Source: Muribaculaceae bacterium (GTDB lineage: Bacteria > Bacteroidota > Bacteroidia > Bacteroidales > Muribaculaceae). From it: a stretch of DNA of 64,000 nucleotides. Position 1 is the stretch's first letter. Each line of letters opens with the position of its first letter. The position numbers were made by a program, and so were the translations under genes. The notes below the pieces were generated by a model, which was given only the letters and a program-made list of their open reading frames with translations, searched no databases and was not told the origin of the DNA. This document shows, in pieces, positions 26,445 to 36,043 of the stretch. The stretch covers positions 11,307 to 75,306 of the forward strand of contig VSPO01000002.1 of NCBI GenBank assembly GCA_009775375.1, written 5' to 3'.

Positions 26445-27497
26445 ATGAAACTCTCACAGTTTAAGTTTAAGCTTCCTGATAATCTGATTGCTCAGACCCC
26501 ATCTGAAAATCGCGACGAATGCCGCCTGATGGTGGTCAATGCCAAGACGGGGGAGATCAGCCACCGCATATTCAAGGAAATCATCGATTATTTTGACGAT
26601 GGCGACGTCATGATTTTCAACGATACCCGCGTCTTCCCGGCTCGTCTTTACGGCAATAAGGAGAAGACGGGAGCAAGGATTGAGGTATTTCTTCTCCGCG
26701 AGCTGAATGAAGAAAATAAATTCTGGGATGTGCTCGTGGAGCCGGCCCGCAAGATAAGGATAGGCAACAAGCTCTATTTCGGTGAAGACGATTCGATGGT
26801 GGCGGAGGTAATTGACAACACCACTTCACGTGGTCGTACGCTGCGATTCCTTTACGACGGCCCTCACGATGAATTTAAGGAGACGCTTTATTCAATGGGA
26901 GAGACCCCGCTCCCGGAGTATATAACGCGTAAAGTGGAGCCTTGGGACGAGGAGCGTTATCAATGTATATTCGCCAAGAACGAAGGGGCCGTGATGGCTC
27001 CGGCGGCCGGGCTTCATTTCAGTCGCGAATTGCTTAAGCGGCTTGAGATAAAGGGAGTGGAACGCGGTTTCCTCACTCTTCACAGCGGACGAGGCAATTT
27101 CAAGGACATCGACGTGGAAGACCTCACGAAGCATCGGATGGACAGCGAGGAGATGTTTGTCAATGAGGAGCTCGTGGAGATGGTCAACAAGGCTAAGGAC
27201 AACAACCGCAACGTTTGCGCGATAGGCACGTCTGTGCTCCGGGCCGTGGCGAGCGCTGTCTGCATGAATGGCCATTTGATGACGTATGAAGGCTGGACCA
27301 ACAAGTTCATCTTCCCTCCATATGATTTCACGGTATGTAATGCGCTTGTCTCCAACTTCCACTTGCCATTGAGCACTATGCTTATGATGGTGGCGGCGTT
27401 TGGCGGCTACGACACGGTCATGAAGGCCTACGAAGTGGCCGTAAAGGAGAAATACCAATTCGGGGCGTATGGAGATGCGATGCTGATATTGCGATGA
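26445..27497 (+). CDS. queA: S-adenosylmethionine:tRNA ribosyltransferase-isomerase
   Basis: A 350-residue enzyme of queuosine synthesis that transfers the ribosyl part of SAM to preQ1 in tRNA to give epoxyqueuosine. The [13 protein letters not shown] segment, AAGLHF and TLHSGRGNF are characteristic. The frame is intact and of normal length. Last gene of the ftsX-queA run; an 11-bp hairpin follows 128 bp later. Confidence 0.95.
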   Translation: MKLSQFKFKLPDNLIAQTPSENRDECRLMVVNAKTGEISHRIFKEIIDYFDDGDVMIFNDTRVFPARLYGNKEKTGARIEVFLLRELNEENKFWDVLVEPARKIRIGNKLYFGEDDSMVAEVIDNTTSRGRTLRFLYDGPHDEFKETLYSMGETPLPEYITRKVEPWDEERYQCIFAKNEGAVMAPAAGLHFSRELLKRLEIKGVERGFLTLHSGRGNFKDIDVEDLTKHRMDSEEMFVNEELVEMVNKAKDNNRNVCAIGTSVLRAVASAVCMNGHLMTYEGWTNKFIFPPYDFTVCNALVSNFHLPLSTMLMMVAAFGGYDTVMKAYEVAVKEKYQFGAYGDAMLILR

Positions 27498-27625
27498 TTC
27501 CTAAGAAACTGAAAAAAGCTGAGAAGGCTTCTAAACGCCTCTACAATTGCTTTAGGAAAGCGCTCTAAAATTGCCATTTTGGCAAGCTAAAGATTAAAAA
27601 ACAGTTAAATCACTGTGAAATATAG

Positions 27626-27651
27626 TTAAGGCTCTTGAAAAAGAGCCTTAA
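27626..27651. terminator. Hairpin downstream of queA
   Basis: A perfect 11-bp stem TTAAGGCTCTT/AAGAGCCTTAA with a GAAA loop. It may end the queA transcript, and its 3' half is shared with the promoter of the short RNA that follows. The 27498-27625 stretch contains no gene. Confidence 0.55.
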
Positions 27652-27740
27652 TTGTATTAACTTTGCAGTGTGTTTTTCATGGTATTAGTTTTAAGGTAAG
27701 AGGATTAGTTGTCGAGAGACAATTAATCTTTATTTTTTTA
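27634..27740 (+). ncRNA. Short transcription unit, copy A (conserved 5' box plus terminator)
   Basis: CTTG (27634-27637), 20 nt, and TAACTTTG (27658-27665) form a promoter. Six bases after the -7 box begins TGTTTTTCATGGTAT (27671-27685), then an A/T-rich spacer, then a terminator stem GATTAGTTGTC/GACAATTAATC with a GAGA loop (27703-27728) and a U-rich tail to 27740. The predicted RNA is about 70 nt. A second unit with the same promoter-to-box spacing and near-identical box, but a different terminator stem, is at 44461-44569. No ORF is present. Whether this is an sRNA or an untranslated leader remnant is open. Confidence 0.6.
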
Positions 27741-27787
27741 TACCCTTTTGTCCGAAATTAGGGTGTTCAGATCATTCCTACTTATCG

Positions 27788-28513
27788 TCAGTGGAAAAGG
27801 TCGTGGATGACGGAGAGGGAGCGGAGATTGGAGGTGCCGGGGTAGTGTATGCCGTAGTAGCGGAGCATTCCTTCGAGTATACGGTGGCGCAGATTGCCGT
27901 TAAGGCGCAGCGCCGGAGCATTTGAGAAGTTGAGTTTGCACAACGTGGCGGCGACACGGGCTTCATCGCCGCTTAGATAGTCTCTATGGGGTGGGATCCG
28001 GTCGGTGAACACCCCCGCCTGCATGTTGAGCACCATTCCGGGAGCATAGAGCGTCGAGTCCGGCTGAATACCCACGAAGGGAAGCAGCGAGGCAAGAAAC
28101 GTGATATGGAAATCCGATACCCCTGTCTCCATGTTGTCGAGAAGCGTTAGGGAATCCACTATATAGTGCCAAAGACCCTCATCCGGCATCGAGGCACGTA
28201 GCAGACGGTTGAGAAATTCCGACAAGAAGAGGGCGATTAGCTGCTTGACGGGATGGAAATATATGTCGGTCCAAACACGGGCGAGTGAGAATGTCCCGAG
28301 TCTCTGCAGCTCTGTTGTGGCCCGGAAATGAATATCGCTCTCAATGACCGACAAGGGGAGCAGACGCGACCTTCTCAGAGCGGCTGCCTTACCGCTCCCT
28401 GCAGGGGAGAGAAAGGATATCCTTCCCCGAAGCCGCGAGAAGACGCTCACGATGTCGTGGCGGTCGGAATGCTTCGTAACGTCGAGCACTATTGCTGTCA
28501 TTTTCTCTGTCAT
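27788..28513 (-). CDS. recO: DNA repair protein RecO
   Basis: A 241-residue RecO-type protein: an N-terminal OB-fold (TAIVLDVTKHSDRHDIVSVF and the RGRISFLSP strand) and a helical C-terminal domain. RecO anneals DNA and helps RecR load RecA at gaps. I start at MTEKMTAIV (28513); 28501 is possible. The frame extends to 28633 but the extra codons are not RecO-like. The zinc-binding cysteines seen in some RecO proteins are not evident. It converges with queA and diverges from rubrerythrin. Confidence 0.87.
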   Translation of the reverse strand: MTEKMTAIVLDVTKHSDRHDIVSVFSRLRGRISFLSPAGSGKAAALRRSRLLPLSVIESDIHFRATTELQRLGTFSLARVWTDIYFHPVKQLIALFLSEFLNRLLRASMPDEGLWHYIVDSLTLLDNMETGVSDFHITFLASLLPFVGIQPDSTLYAPGMVLNMQAGVFTDRIPPHRDYLSGDEARVAATLCKLNFSNAPALRLNGNLRHRILEGMLRYYGIHYPGTSNLRSLSVIHDLFH

Positions 28514-28657
28514 GACCGCGAATTTATAAAAAAATGCGCTCCCGTCCAAACCAAAACTGCGGTATGGCGTTCTAAAGATAAAGGTCGCGGCGAAATCCCC
28601 GACACGTTTTCCGCTCAAGGCCGATGAAGACACGAAACTTTAATTAATAGTTATACT

Positions 28658-29245
28658 ATGGCTGACACAAAAAGCTTGAAAGGCACGAAGACCGAGGTCT
28701 GTCTTGCCAATGCGTATGTAGCAGAATCATGCGCCTATTCCCGCTACACATTTTTCGCGCAGTCTGCGCAGAAGGAGCAATATTTCCAATACGCCAACAT
28801 TTTCACCGAGACGGCCGCCAATGAGCTCCGCCACGCCAAGATATTCCTGCAATATCTGAAGGAGGGGGGCGTGACAACTGCTCCCATCGGTGTTGACCCG
28901 GGCATCCTGTCGCCGACGGTCGACAACCTGAAAGTGGCTGCCGAAGAGGAAAGAAAAGAGGGAGTGGAGCAATATACGGAGTCTGCTAAGATAGCTGAAT
29001 CCGAGGGCTTTACGGAAATCGCCGACAAATTCCGCGCTATCGCTACGATTGAAAACCGCCACATGGCCCGTTTCAACGAGATGCGCGAGCGTATCGAGAA
29101 CGGCACTGTCTGGAAGCGCGAGAAGCCCATCAAATGGCAATGCCTCGTATGCGGCTACATCTATGAAGGCACAGAGCCGCCACAGAAATGCCCTGCCTGC
29201 AACCATCCTTACCAGCATTTCATGCCGGAGGAGGAGAATTATTGA
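28658..29245 (+). CDS. rbr: Rubrerythrin
   Basis: A 195-residue protein with an N-terminal ferritin-like di-iron domain (conserved Glu and His residues in ESCAYSRY, TETAANELRHA and ENRHMARF) and a C-terminal rubredoxin domain with Cys162, Cys165, Cys178 and Cys181. It reduces hydrogen peroxide to water in the cytoplasm of anaerobes. It stands alone and is followed by a hairpin at 29290-29319. Confidence 0.95.
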   Translation: MADTKSLKGTKTEVCLANAYVAESCAYSRYTFFAQSAQKEQYFQYANIFTETAANELRHAKIFLQYLKEGGVTTAPIGVDPGILSPTVDNLKVAAEEERKEGVEQYTESAKIAESEGFTEIADKFRAIATIENRHMARFNEMRERIENGTVWKREKPIKWQCLVCGYIYEGTEPPQKCPACNHPYQHFMPEEENY

Positions 29246-29289
29246 AAAAGAGAGCATCTACAAGGTAAAAGATGACAAAAATCAAGATT

Positions 29290-29319
29290 CGATGTCGGCC
29301 GATAGTTTGGCCGGCATCG
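29290..29319 (+). terminator. Hairpin after rubrerythrin
   Basis: CGATGTCGGCC pairs with GGCCGGCATCG over 11 bp with one G-U, 45 bp after the rbr stop codon. The downstream sequence (TTTCGTT) is only moderately U-rich. Confidence 0.55.
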
Positions 29320-29385
29320 TTTCGTTATGGCTGCTTAGTCGCTGATTCAGGCAATCATGGGATAGAAAAAATCTGCGCTCTAATA

Positions 29386-29417
29386 CTTGGTTATATCGTT
29401 TTTTTGTCTTAACTTTG
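29386..29417 (+). promoter_or_regulatory. Promoter of the lipoprotein gene at 29505
   Basis: CTTG at 29386-29389 and TAACTTTG at 29410-29417 are 20 nt apart. The predicted leader is about 80 nt. Confidence 0.6.
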
Positions 29418-29504
29418 CCGCCGAAATGTTATAGATTGTTAAAACAACAATCGAAGTTCTACAACTTCATCATTCGATCCACTATTGCCATGCAGGCGCA
29501 TGTA

Positions 29505-30104
29505 ATGAAAAAGATTTTGATAGCTGTTTTCTGCTTATCAACGGCAGCTTTGCTTTGCGGGACGATGTCGTCGTGCCGGAAAGCGGAGAAAGCCGCCACG
29601 CCCCTCTCCATCCCCCAGAAAGACGCGGAATTCTTCCATGCTGACAACGATATAGCCATGACTGTCAGAAGTCTGGCAGATGCCCTTCAGGTGGGCGAGC
29701 CGCTCGACAGCGCGGAATATGATTTTGAGGGAATACTGACCGACGGACAAGGTTCGCCGTTGTACACCGACGTTCAGGGGGCTCCCGGACTATGGGAAAT
29801 CGATGTGCTCGACAAATCCAACGTCATGATACGCAACGTCTATCTCGGCGACCTTCTTCCCCTCGACTTGCAGAACTATATCCTGCAAAGTCTCAGGATA
29901 GGGGAGGGGGAGCGGCTCGATTTCACTGCTCACGATGCCGTCAGCGACGACGAGACGGAAATAGTGGTCTACGACTGCAAGGGGGTATACCTACGTTTCG
30001 AGGTCAGGGCCGGAATCGCACCCAATGGGCTTGAAGGGCCGCTGCTGAGCATAATCATGAGCTCAGACCCTCCGGCCGGGGTCGAAACACGAAAAGACGT
30101 GTAG
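29505..30104 (+). CDS. Lipoprotein of unknown function
   Basis: A 199-residue protein starting at MKKILIAV with a lipoprotein signal ending at Cys24 (MSSCRK). The mature part is acidic and has no motif I recognise. I place the start at 29505, because the upstream codons back to 29415 would bury the signal peptide and lie too close to the promoter. Its last 50 bp overlap, on the opposite strand, the end of the MBL-fold gene. Confidence 0.78.
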   Translation: MKKILIAVFCLSTAALLCGTMSSCRKAEKAATPLSIPQKDAEFFHADNDIAMTVRSLADALQVGEPLDSAEYDFEGILTDGQGSPLYTDVQGAPGLWEIDVLDKSNVMIRNVYLGDLLPLDLQNYILQSLRIGEGERLDFTAHDAVSDDETEIVVYDCKGVYLRFEVRAGIAPNGLEGPLLSIIMSSDPPAGVETRKDV

Positions 30105-31077
30105 GCTCAAATCTGGGAAGGGCCATAAGCTGCACGTCGGCCTTGCGGTCGTCGATCGACTGCATGGCGTTGCCCACTTTCTTTCCGGCCTCCTCCAAAG
30201 CCCCCCTGACTGCGGCAAGGGCCTTCTGCGGAGTGTTGTTGTCTTGCGAAAGATGACAGAGGAAAATATATTTCAGGTCGGGGTTGATTATTTCCTTAAG
30301 GAAAGCGGCTGTATGGGTGTTGTCCATATGGCCGATTTCAGTCTGTATTCTTGCTTTCAGGTATTCGGGGTATCTTCCGAGCCGCAGCATCTGAAGGTCG
30401 TAGTTGGCCTCGATGACCAGATAATTGGCTCTGCTCATATAGAAGCGTGCACGCTCGGTGACCTCTCCAAGGTCGGTCGCAAGCACGAAGCGCATCCCCG
30501 CAAACTCAATGGAGAATCCCATGTTGTCGGTCCCGTCGTGAGGCACTTCAAAGGCCGTTATTTCCAGATCGGCGATTTTGAACGGAATCTCCTTGAATAT
30601 CGGCTGATGATAGTCTTTGAGGCGCTTCGAGATGCTATGGCGTTTCAATATCCCGTTGACTACGCGGTTTGTGCAGTAGAGACGCAGGTGCTTGTTATTG
30701 CGAAGAAGCGTGTAGACGTATCTGACATGATCGGAATGGTCGTGGGTCAAAAGGACGGCCACCACTTTTTTCATATCGATTCCATTGGCACTGAGTGTGG
30801 ATTCAATGACGTCGGCTTTCAGGCCGGCATCTATTATTATGCCACCCTTGGGAGTGCCGATATAGCATGAGTTGCCACTCGATCCGGAGCCGAGTGAGAT
30901 ATATTGCAGACGGAAGGCTGATGGATCGGTGGTTGCATTTTTAGACTGAGGAACCTCAGCGGAAGCGTAGACGTTACGCCTGACGGGCATATCGGGCTTA
31001 GCATAGACCCATTCCTCAAAAGGAAGGAGCGTTTGCCCCTCGAAAGATATTTTTTTACGCGGCATGGCTTGCGTCAA
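30055..31077 (-). CDS. MBL-fold metallo-hydrolase, WalJ/YycJ-like
   Basis: A 340-residue protein. The metallo-beta-lactamase core begins near residue 56 (LQYISLGSGSSGNS) and carries the metal motif THDHSDH (His112, His114, Asp116, His117). This branch is related to YycJ/WalJ nucleases. About 55 residues precede the core and look disordered. The start overlaps the RsmI-like gene by 4 bp (ATGA), so the two are coupled. The 3' end overlaps a convergent lipoprotein gene by 50 bp. Substrate is not determined. Confidence 0.87.
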   Translation of the reverse strand: MTQAMPRKKISFEGQTLLPFEEWVYAKPDMPVRRNVYASAEVPQSKNATTDPSAFRLQYISLGSGSSGNSCYIGTPKGGIIIDAGLKADVIESTLSANGIDMKKVVAVLLTHDHSDHVRYVYTLLRNNKHLRLYCTNRVVNGILKRHSISKRLKDYHQPIFKEIPFKIADLEITAFEVPHDGTDNMGFSIEFAGMRFVLATDLGEVTERARFYMSRANYLVIEANYDLQMLRLGRYPEYLKARIQTEIGHMDNTHTAAFLKEIINPDLKYIFLCHLSQDNNTPQKALAAVRGALEEAGKKVGNAMQSIDDRKADVQLMALPRFEPTRLFVFRPRPEGLSS

Positions 31078-31790
31078 TGGGAGTAGATTAGAAATATGGC
31101 CGGGCGTTTGTCGAAATCATACGAAGCTTTCCTCCATCTTGACGCCGGCATGGTCTTGATGGTCTCTTTCTCCGGGTCTGTAATGTCGCAGGCCACGCAG
31201 ACAAGTGTGTCGCCTCTCAAAGTGGAGATGAGGCTTTCTATCATTTTATTGTTGCGATAGGGTGTCTCAATGAAAATCTGGGTCATGTCGGCCTTTTTCG
31301 ACGTGGCCTCAAGCTCCTTTAGCTTGCGCTCCCGCTCCTTGGAGTCAATTGGAAGATAGCCGTTGAAGGAGAATCCCTGTCCGTTGAACCCCGATGCCAT
31401 CAAGGCCATCAATATACTTGAAGGCCCGACAAGGGGCACCACTTTCAGTCCCTCTCTTTGGGCGATGCTGACAGCCAATGCCCCCGGATCTGCCACGGCG
31501 GGACATCCTGCCTCGCTCATCACTCCAACAGGCTCCCCTTTGCGCAATGCGTCGAGAAAGGAGGAGACTTCAGCCGGATCGGTGTGGCGGTTAAGTTCGT
31601 AGAATGTGGTCGACGCTATGTCGAATGCCGGGTCAATGCGTTTTAGGAAGCGTCTTGCCGTCCTGACATTCTCCACGATAAAATGGCGGATGCCTTTCAG
31701 CAATACGGAGTTTCCGTCCGGCAGGACGTCGTGCAGAGGGGCGTCGCTGATGTTGACAGGGATTAAATATAAAGCAGCTTCGATTTTCAT
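31074..31790 (-). CDS. Tetrapyrrole-methylase-fold SAM methyltransferase, RsmI-like
   Basis: A 238-residue SAM-dependent methyltransferase with LIPVNISD at the start, MSEAGCPAVADPG (the RsmI-type SAM loop) and LVGPSSILMALMASGFNGQGF. RsmI methylates the 2'-O of C1402 in 16S rRNA. This protein is shorter than standard RsmI (about 280) and belongs to a Bacteroidota branch, so I keep the family name only. A TAATTTTG box (31803-31796) ends six bases before the ATG, which would give an almost leaderless mRNA. Confidence 0.85.
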   Translation of the reverse strand: MKIEAALYLIPVNISDAPLHDVLPDGNSVLLKGIRHFIVENVRTARRFLKRIDPAFDIASTTFYELNRHTDPAEVSSFLDALRKGEPVGVMSEAGCPAVADPGALAVSIAQREGLKVVPLVGPSSILMALMASGFNGQGFSFNGYLPIDSKERERKLKELEATSKKADMTQIFIETPYRNNKMIESLISTLRGDTLVCVACDITDPEKETIKTMPASRWRKASYDFDKRPAIFLIYSH

Positions 31791-31836
31791 ATACACAAAA
31801 TTAATAAAAAATTACTACATTTGCATGTTTTTTCAG

Positions 31837-31851
31837 TGAAGTTGTTTAAAC
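31837..31851 (+). repeat. Isolated copy of the IS inverted-repeat end
   Basis: TGAAGTTGTTTAAAC is identical to the right inverted-repeat end of the IS at 7599-8563 (minus-strand reading). No transposase or second end is nearby. It may be a remnant of a lost copy, a preferred sequence, or chance in A/T-rich DNA. Confidence 0.4.
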
Positions 31852-31911
31852 TTTTTCCTTTTTAACGGATATTATATACGTTCACATCCTAAAAATATCT
31901 TTAGTCAGGTT

Positions 31912-33180
31912 ATGGAGCTACCCAAAGGTTTTATAGAAATGATGTCGGAGATTCTCGGCCCGGAGACGGATGATTTCCTTCGGGCCATGAATGAGCCTCC
32001 GGTAGTCTCAGTCAGAGTCAACGGCAGAAAACCGACATCTGCGTTTGCTGGGGAAAGAGACGTAAAATGGTGTGATAAGGGATATTATCTTAAGGATAGA
32101 CCTGTGTTTACGCTTGATCCCCTGCTTCATGCCGGTGCCTATTACGTGCAGGACGCCTCATCGATGATTTACTATGAAGCCACACGTAGGATACTCTCCG
32201 GACTGGGTGCCGTGTCTGAAGATGGAAAGCCTCTTCATCCGGTCGGCGTGCTCGATATGTGCGCCGCCCCGGGAGGTAAGACCACGGCAATAATCGACGC
32301 TCTTCCCGATGGGTCGAGGGTCGTTGCTAACGAATACGTAGGGAAGAGAGCCGGAATACTTCGGGAAAATCTCATAAAATGGGGATATCCTGACGTGACG
32401 GTGACCAACCGGGATTCCTCATGGTTTGCCGAAGATGGAGGCAAATATGATATAGTGGCGGTGGATGCCCCCTGTTCCGGCGAGGGGATGATGCGTAAAG
32501 AGCCTGAGGCCGTCAGACAATGGAGTGAGGATTTGATCGATAAATGCAGCAGTCTTCAAAGAGAGATTCTGACCAACGCTGCCAACGCAGTCGCCGTCGG
32601 AGGTTTCCTAATTTATTCCACCTGCACGTTCAATCGCAGGGAGAATGAGGATAATGCCGAATTCATAGCCGAAGAGCTTGGCCTTGTCCCCTATGACCCC
32701 GCTTTCCCGAAAGAATGGGGCATACCGTCCGGAATAGGCACATCGTTGCCTGTCAGCCGCTTCATGCCCCACAAAACCGAGGGTGAGGGATTGTTTCTCG
32801 CTATTTTCAGGAAGCCGGGTGAATATGTCCGCTCTCATATCAATAAATCAGCACCTTGCCTGTGCCGAAGGATCGAGCCTGCGTCACAGGCATGCCGCTC
32901 CTCAAGAATTAAGGGAGGGAAAAAGACTCGGGATGCAGAGCCCCCGGAGATGGAAAGGATTCTTGCCGTGGATTTCGACAAGTCGGCTTATGTGACTGCG
33001 GAGCTTGACAGGGAGACGGCTTTGGCGTATCTGAGAAGGGAGTCGATAGTGTTGCCTCCTGTTGTGGCCAAGGGCATTGTGATAGTCTGCTATGAAGGTC
33101 TTCCCTTGGGACCTGTCAAAAACATCGGAAGCCGTGCCAACAATCTTTATCCTAAGAACTGGCGTATCCTAATGCGCTAA
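31912..33180 (+). CDS. RsmF/NOP2-Sun family RNA cytosine-5 methyltransferase
   Basis: A 422-residue m5C methyltransferase. The SAM motif is DMCAAPGGKT (residues 115-124); the two family cysteines are Cys188 in APCSGEGM and Cys238 in YSTCTF; a C-terminal domain of RsmF type follows. It should methylate a cytosine in rRNA. The gene is monocistronic; a small hairpin overlaps its stop codon (33177-33194). Confidence 0.9.
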   Translation: MELPKGFIEMMSEILGPETDDFLRAMNEPPVVSVRVNGRKPTSAFAGERDVKWCDKGYYLKDRPVFTLDPLLHAGAYYVQDASSMIYYEATRRILSGLGAVSEDGKPLHPVGVLDMCAAPGGKTTAIIDALPDGSRVVANEYVGKRAGILRENLIKWGYPDVTVTNRDSSWFAEDGGKYDIVAVDAPCSGEGMMRKEPEAVRQWSEDLIDKCSSLQREILTNAANAVAVGGFLIYSTCTFNRRENEDNAEFIAEELGLVPYDPAFPKEWGIPSGIGTSLPVSRFMPHKTEGEGLFLAIFRKPGEYVRSHINKSAPCLCRRIEPASQACRSSRIKGGKKTRDAEPPEMERILAVDFDKSAYVTAELDRETALAYLRRESIVLPPVVAKGIVIVCYEGLPLGPVKNIGSRANNLYPKNWRILMR

Positions 33181-33322
33181 GAGCACGCTCTTAGCTCAGC
33201 ATTGCTTGAACCACAGGTTTTGCAACCGTGTTTTATTTGTAATCCATTAACTTTGTGGAAATATCTCCTCCCATGTTGCCGACGTTGCAATCAAGATGTG
33301 AGAAATTTCAAAATAATTAGAA

Positions 33323-35557
33323 ATGAGTAAAAACAAGGATAAAGGAGTTTTCCCGGTGACGGGCATGATGTGTGCCGTATGTGCCGGGACTGTTGAGAAA
33401 ACCGTATCGGAAGTTCCGGGCGTGTCGGATGTGGCAGTCAATTTTGCCTCGTCGGAGGTTTCGTTTTCATGGGATGCGTCTGCCACGTCTCCCGAGAAGG
33501 TGGCGGAGGCCGTCCGTGCGGCCGGCTACGACATGATTGTGGAGGATTCCGAGGCAAAGGCCGTGGAAGAGAAACAGAAGTCAGACATGCGGCAGTATAA
33601 GAGAATGCGCACGGACCTTATCTTGGCGTGGGTCTTCACTATCCCGTTGAGCTGCATATGTATGCTCCACATTCATTTCCCCGGCGACGGCTACGTCATG
33701 ATGATGCTTGCGCTCGCGGTGATGGCCGTCAGTGGAAGGCGATTCTACGTCAATGGTTTGCGACATCTTTTCAGCGGGCGTCCCGATATGGATTCTCTCG
33801 TGGCGGTTTCCACTCTTGTCAGCTTCCTATTTTCGCTTTTCAATACGCTATTCCCTTCATATTTCACGTCAAAAGGGATTCCGGCCGACCTCTATTATGA
33901 GGCTGCTGCCATGATTGTTGCGTTTGTGCTGACGGGAAAATTCATGGAGATGCGTGCCAGGCGTAACACTGGCACTGCCATAAAGGCTCTTATGGGTCTT
34001 CAGCCTTCCGAAGCATTGGTGGTTGATGCAGGCGGCAATCTGACGACGGTCAGTGTCAATGATATCAAGCCCGGTGACCGACTGTCGGTGCGACCGGGGG
34101 AACGGATTCCTGTGGATGGTAAAGTCGTGGCGGGAATATCAGTCGTGGATGAAAGTATGCTGACCGGTGAGCCGGAGGGAGTAGAGAAAGTGGCCGACGA
34201 CAAAGTGACAGCCGGCACCATGAACGGCAACGGCACGTTGACGGTCGTGGCGGAAAAGGTAGGCAAGGCCACGGAACTTTCTCGCATAATCCGTTGCGTC
34301 AGGGAAGCGCAGGGCTCCAAGGCCCCGGTTCAGAGGCTTGTCGACAAAATCAGCCGCGTTTTTGTTCCCGTTGTCATATCCGTCGCCATACTGACATTCG
34401 TGGTCTGGATAAGCTTCGGGATCGACAAGCTTCCTATGGCTGTCTTGGCGGCGGTGTCGGTGTTGGTGATAGCTTGTCCCTGCGCTTTGGGGCTCGCCAC
34501 GCCTACGGCCGTAATGGTCGGCATTGGCAGGGGTGCCTCTAATGGGATATTGATAAAGGAGGCCGCCGCGCTTGAGCAGTTGCAGAAGGTCGATACGCTT
34601 GCGATTGACAAGACCGGCACGATTACGGAGGGCCTGCCTTCCGTCGTGGATATCTTTCAGGATGGGGAATCGGAGCCCTTGTTCTTCGATGCGCTGAGTC
34701 GGCTTGAGAGGCATTCCACGCATCCCCTTGCCAAGGCGATTTCTGAATGGACAAAAGCCAACGGGACAACTTCCGGAGCCGTGGAAATAGAAGATTTCGA
34801 GAATATCCCCGGTATGGGAATCGTTGGAAAAGTCGGGAATATACGGGCATGGATTGGCAATGAAAGTCTGGCGGATAGAATGGAAGCTCCGACATCTTCT
34901 GAAATGAGCTCTATGGCTGCGGAGTGGGCACGGGAAGGCGCGGGAGTGGTTTTCGCCGGAATCCCCGGGAAAAACCTGGTGGTATTCAAAGTTGCGGATA
35001 CGATTCGTCAGGATGCCGCAGAGGCAGTCGAGGCTTTGAAAGATATGGGAGTGACGACAATACTGCTGACCGGTGACCGTTTCGCCACTGCCAAGCATGT
35101 GGGGAGGCTTGTCGGAATCGATGAGGTGGTTGCCGAAGTCCTTCCTCAAGGAAAGCAAGACGAGATAAAATCGTTGAAAAAGGAGGGCCGCTTTGTGGCA
35201 ATGGCAGGCGACGGCATCAATGATTCGCAGGCACTTGCGGAGGCGGATGTCTCTATTGCTATGGGAGGGGGAAGCGATATCGCGATGGAAGTGGCGCAAT
35301 TGACCATTATTTCCGGCAAACTTACCTACATACCAAAGGCTATCCGTCTGTCGGCTGCCACATTAAAGGTCATTAAAGAGAATCTGTTCTGGGCATTTAT
35401 CTATAATGTCTTGGGCATTCCTTTGTCGGCCGGCGTGCTTTACCCCGTCTGCGGATTGATGCTGACTCCGATGATCGCTTCGGCGGCAATGGCATTCTCC
35501 TCTGTGTGTGTCGTGGCAAATTCTCTAAGGCTTAATAAAATCCGTATTGACCATTGA
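33323..35557 (+). CDS. copA: Copper-exporting P1B-type ATPase
   Basis: A 744-residue heavy-metal P-type ATPase. In order: an HMA domain with CxxC at residues 17-20, membrane helices, the ion-site CPC at about 385-387, the phosphorylated DKTGT at about 429, the HP motif (STHPLAKA) and GDGIND near 629. The CPC motif and MxCxxC-like HMA domain indicate Cu+ export across the inner membrane. A TAACTTTG box at 33248-33255 is a possible -7 element. No CsoR or CueR regulator is adjacent; a small HMA protein follows 270 bp later. Confidence 0.94.
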   Translation: MSKNKDKGVFPVTGMMCAVCAGTVEKTVSEVPGVSDVAVNFASSEVSFSWDASATSPEKVAEAVRAAGYDMIVEDSEAKAVEEKQKSDMRQYKRMRTDLILAWVFTIPLSCICMLHIHFPGDGYVMMMLALAVMAVSGRRFYVNGLRHLFSGRPDMDSLVAVSTLVSFLFSLFNTLFPSYFTSKGIPADLYYEAAAMIVAFVLTGKFMEMRARRNTGTAIKALMGLQPSEALVVDAGGNLTTVSVNDIKPGDRLSVRPGERIPVDGKVVAGISVVDESMLTGEPEGVEKVADDKVTAGTMNGNGTLTVVAEKVGKATELSRIIRCVREAQGSKAPVQRLVDKISRVFVPVVISVAILTFVVWISFGIDKLPMAVLAAVSVLVIACPCALGLATPTAVMVGIGRGASNGILIKEAAALEQLQKVDTLAIDKTGTITEGLPSVVDIFQDGESEPLFFDALSRLERHSTHPLAKAISEWTKANGTTSGAVEIEDFENIPGMGIVGKVGNIRAWIGNESLADRMEAPTSSEMSSMAAEWAREGAGVVFAGIPGKNLVVFKVADTIRQDAAEAVEALKDMGVTTILLTGDRFATAKHVGRLVGIDEVVAEVLPQGKQDEIKSLKKEGRFVAMAGDGINDSQALAEADVSIAMGGGSDIAMEVAQLTIISGKLTYIPKAIRLSAATLKVIKENLFWAFIYNVLGIPLSAGVLYPVCGLMLTPMIASAAMAFSSVCVVANSLRLNKIRIDH

Positions 35558-35648
35558 GGTCGCTCAGATAAGGATTGTCTTTTTGGGTATATGTAGAGAT
35601 TAGTTTTGATGACATGCGCTTTCGGGTATACCCCTCGATAAGTGATGA

Positions 35649-35680
35649 TTTGGTTCTTTCGTCAGAAATCTGTAATTTTG
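35649..35680 (+). promoter_or_regulatory. Promoter of the HMA-tcdA-ABC-cysS unit
   Basis: TTTG (35649-35652) and TAATTTTG (35673-35680) are 20 nt apart. The leader before the HMA gene is about 140 nt, containing one tiny frame (ATG at 35707, 15 codons) whose meaning is unclear. Confidence 0.65.
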
Positions 35681-35827
35681 CATGAATCGAGGAGAAATTG
35701 CCGACATGGATGTTTCCCCGAAGGGAGACTATTCAAGACGTTTCCCGATATAGGAAGACAGACCCATCTAATATGCGGATGCCGTTTGGATTTGATATAA
35801 TTATTTAGAAATAAAATTGATAAAGAT

Positions 35828-36043
35828 ATGAAGTTTAAGACCAATGCGAAATGCGCAGGCTGCTCGGCAGCTATATTAAAGGCGATGAACGCCGAGTTTC
35901 CGAATGAGGAATGGACTCTTGATTTGACCACCGCCGACAAAGTGCTTGAAAATCATGGCGTTCCTGAAGACGCAGCCAAGGCGGCTCAGGTGATAAAGAC
36001 TCTGGAAGAGACAGGGTTTAAAGGCTCATGGATTCAACAATAG
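35828..36043 (+). CDS. Small heavy-metal-associated (HMA) domain protein
   Basis: A 71-residue protein consisting of one HMA-like ferredoxin fold with CAGC at residues 9-12. It is a probable copper chaperone or buffer for the upstream ATPase. It differs from CopZ in lacking the Met of MxCxxC. Its own promoter precedes it, so expression may be separate from copA. Its 3' end overlaps the tcdA start by 16 bp. Confidence 0.8.
   Translation: MKFKTNAKCAGCSAAILKAMNAEFPNEEWTLDLTTADKVLENHGVPEDAAKAAQVIKTLEETGFKGSWIQQ

Noticed and set aside
33177..33240. tRNA-like look (TAGCTCAG and an anticodon-like arm) after the RsmF-like gene
   Set aside because: No T-arm (GGTTCGANNC) and no acceptor pairing could be found; only a small hairpin over the stop codon is supported.
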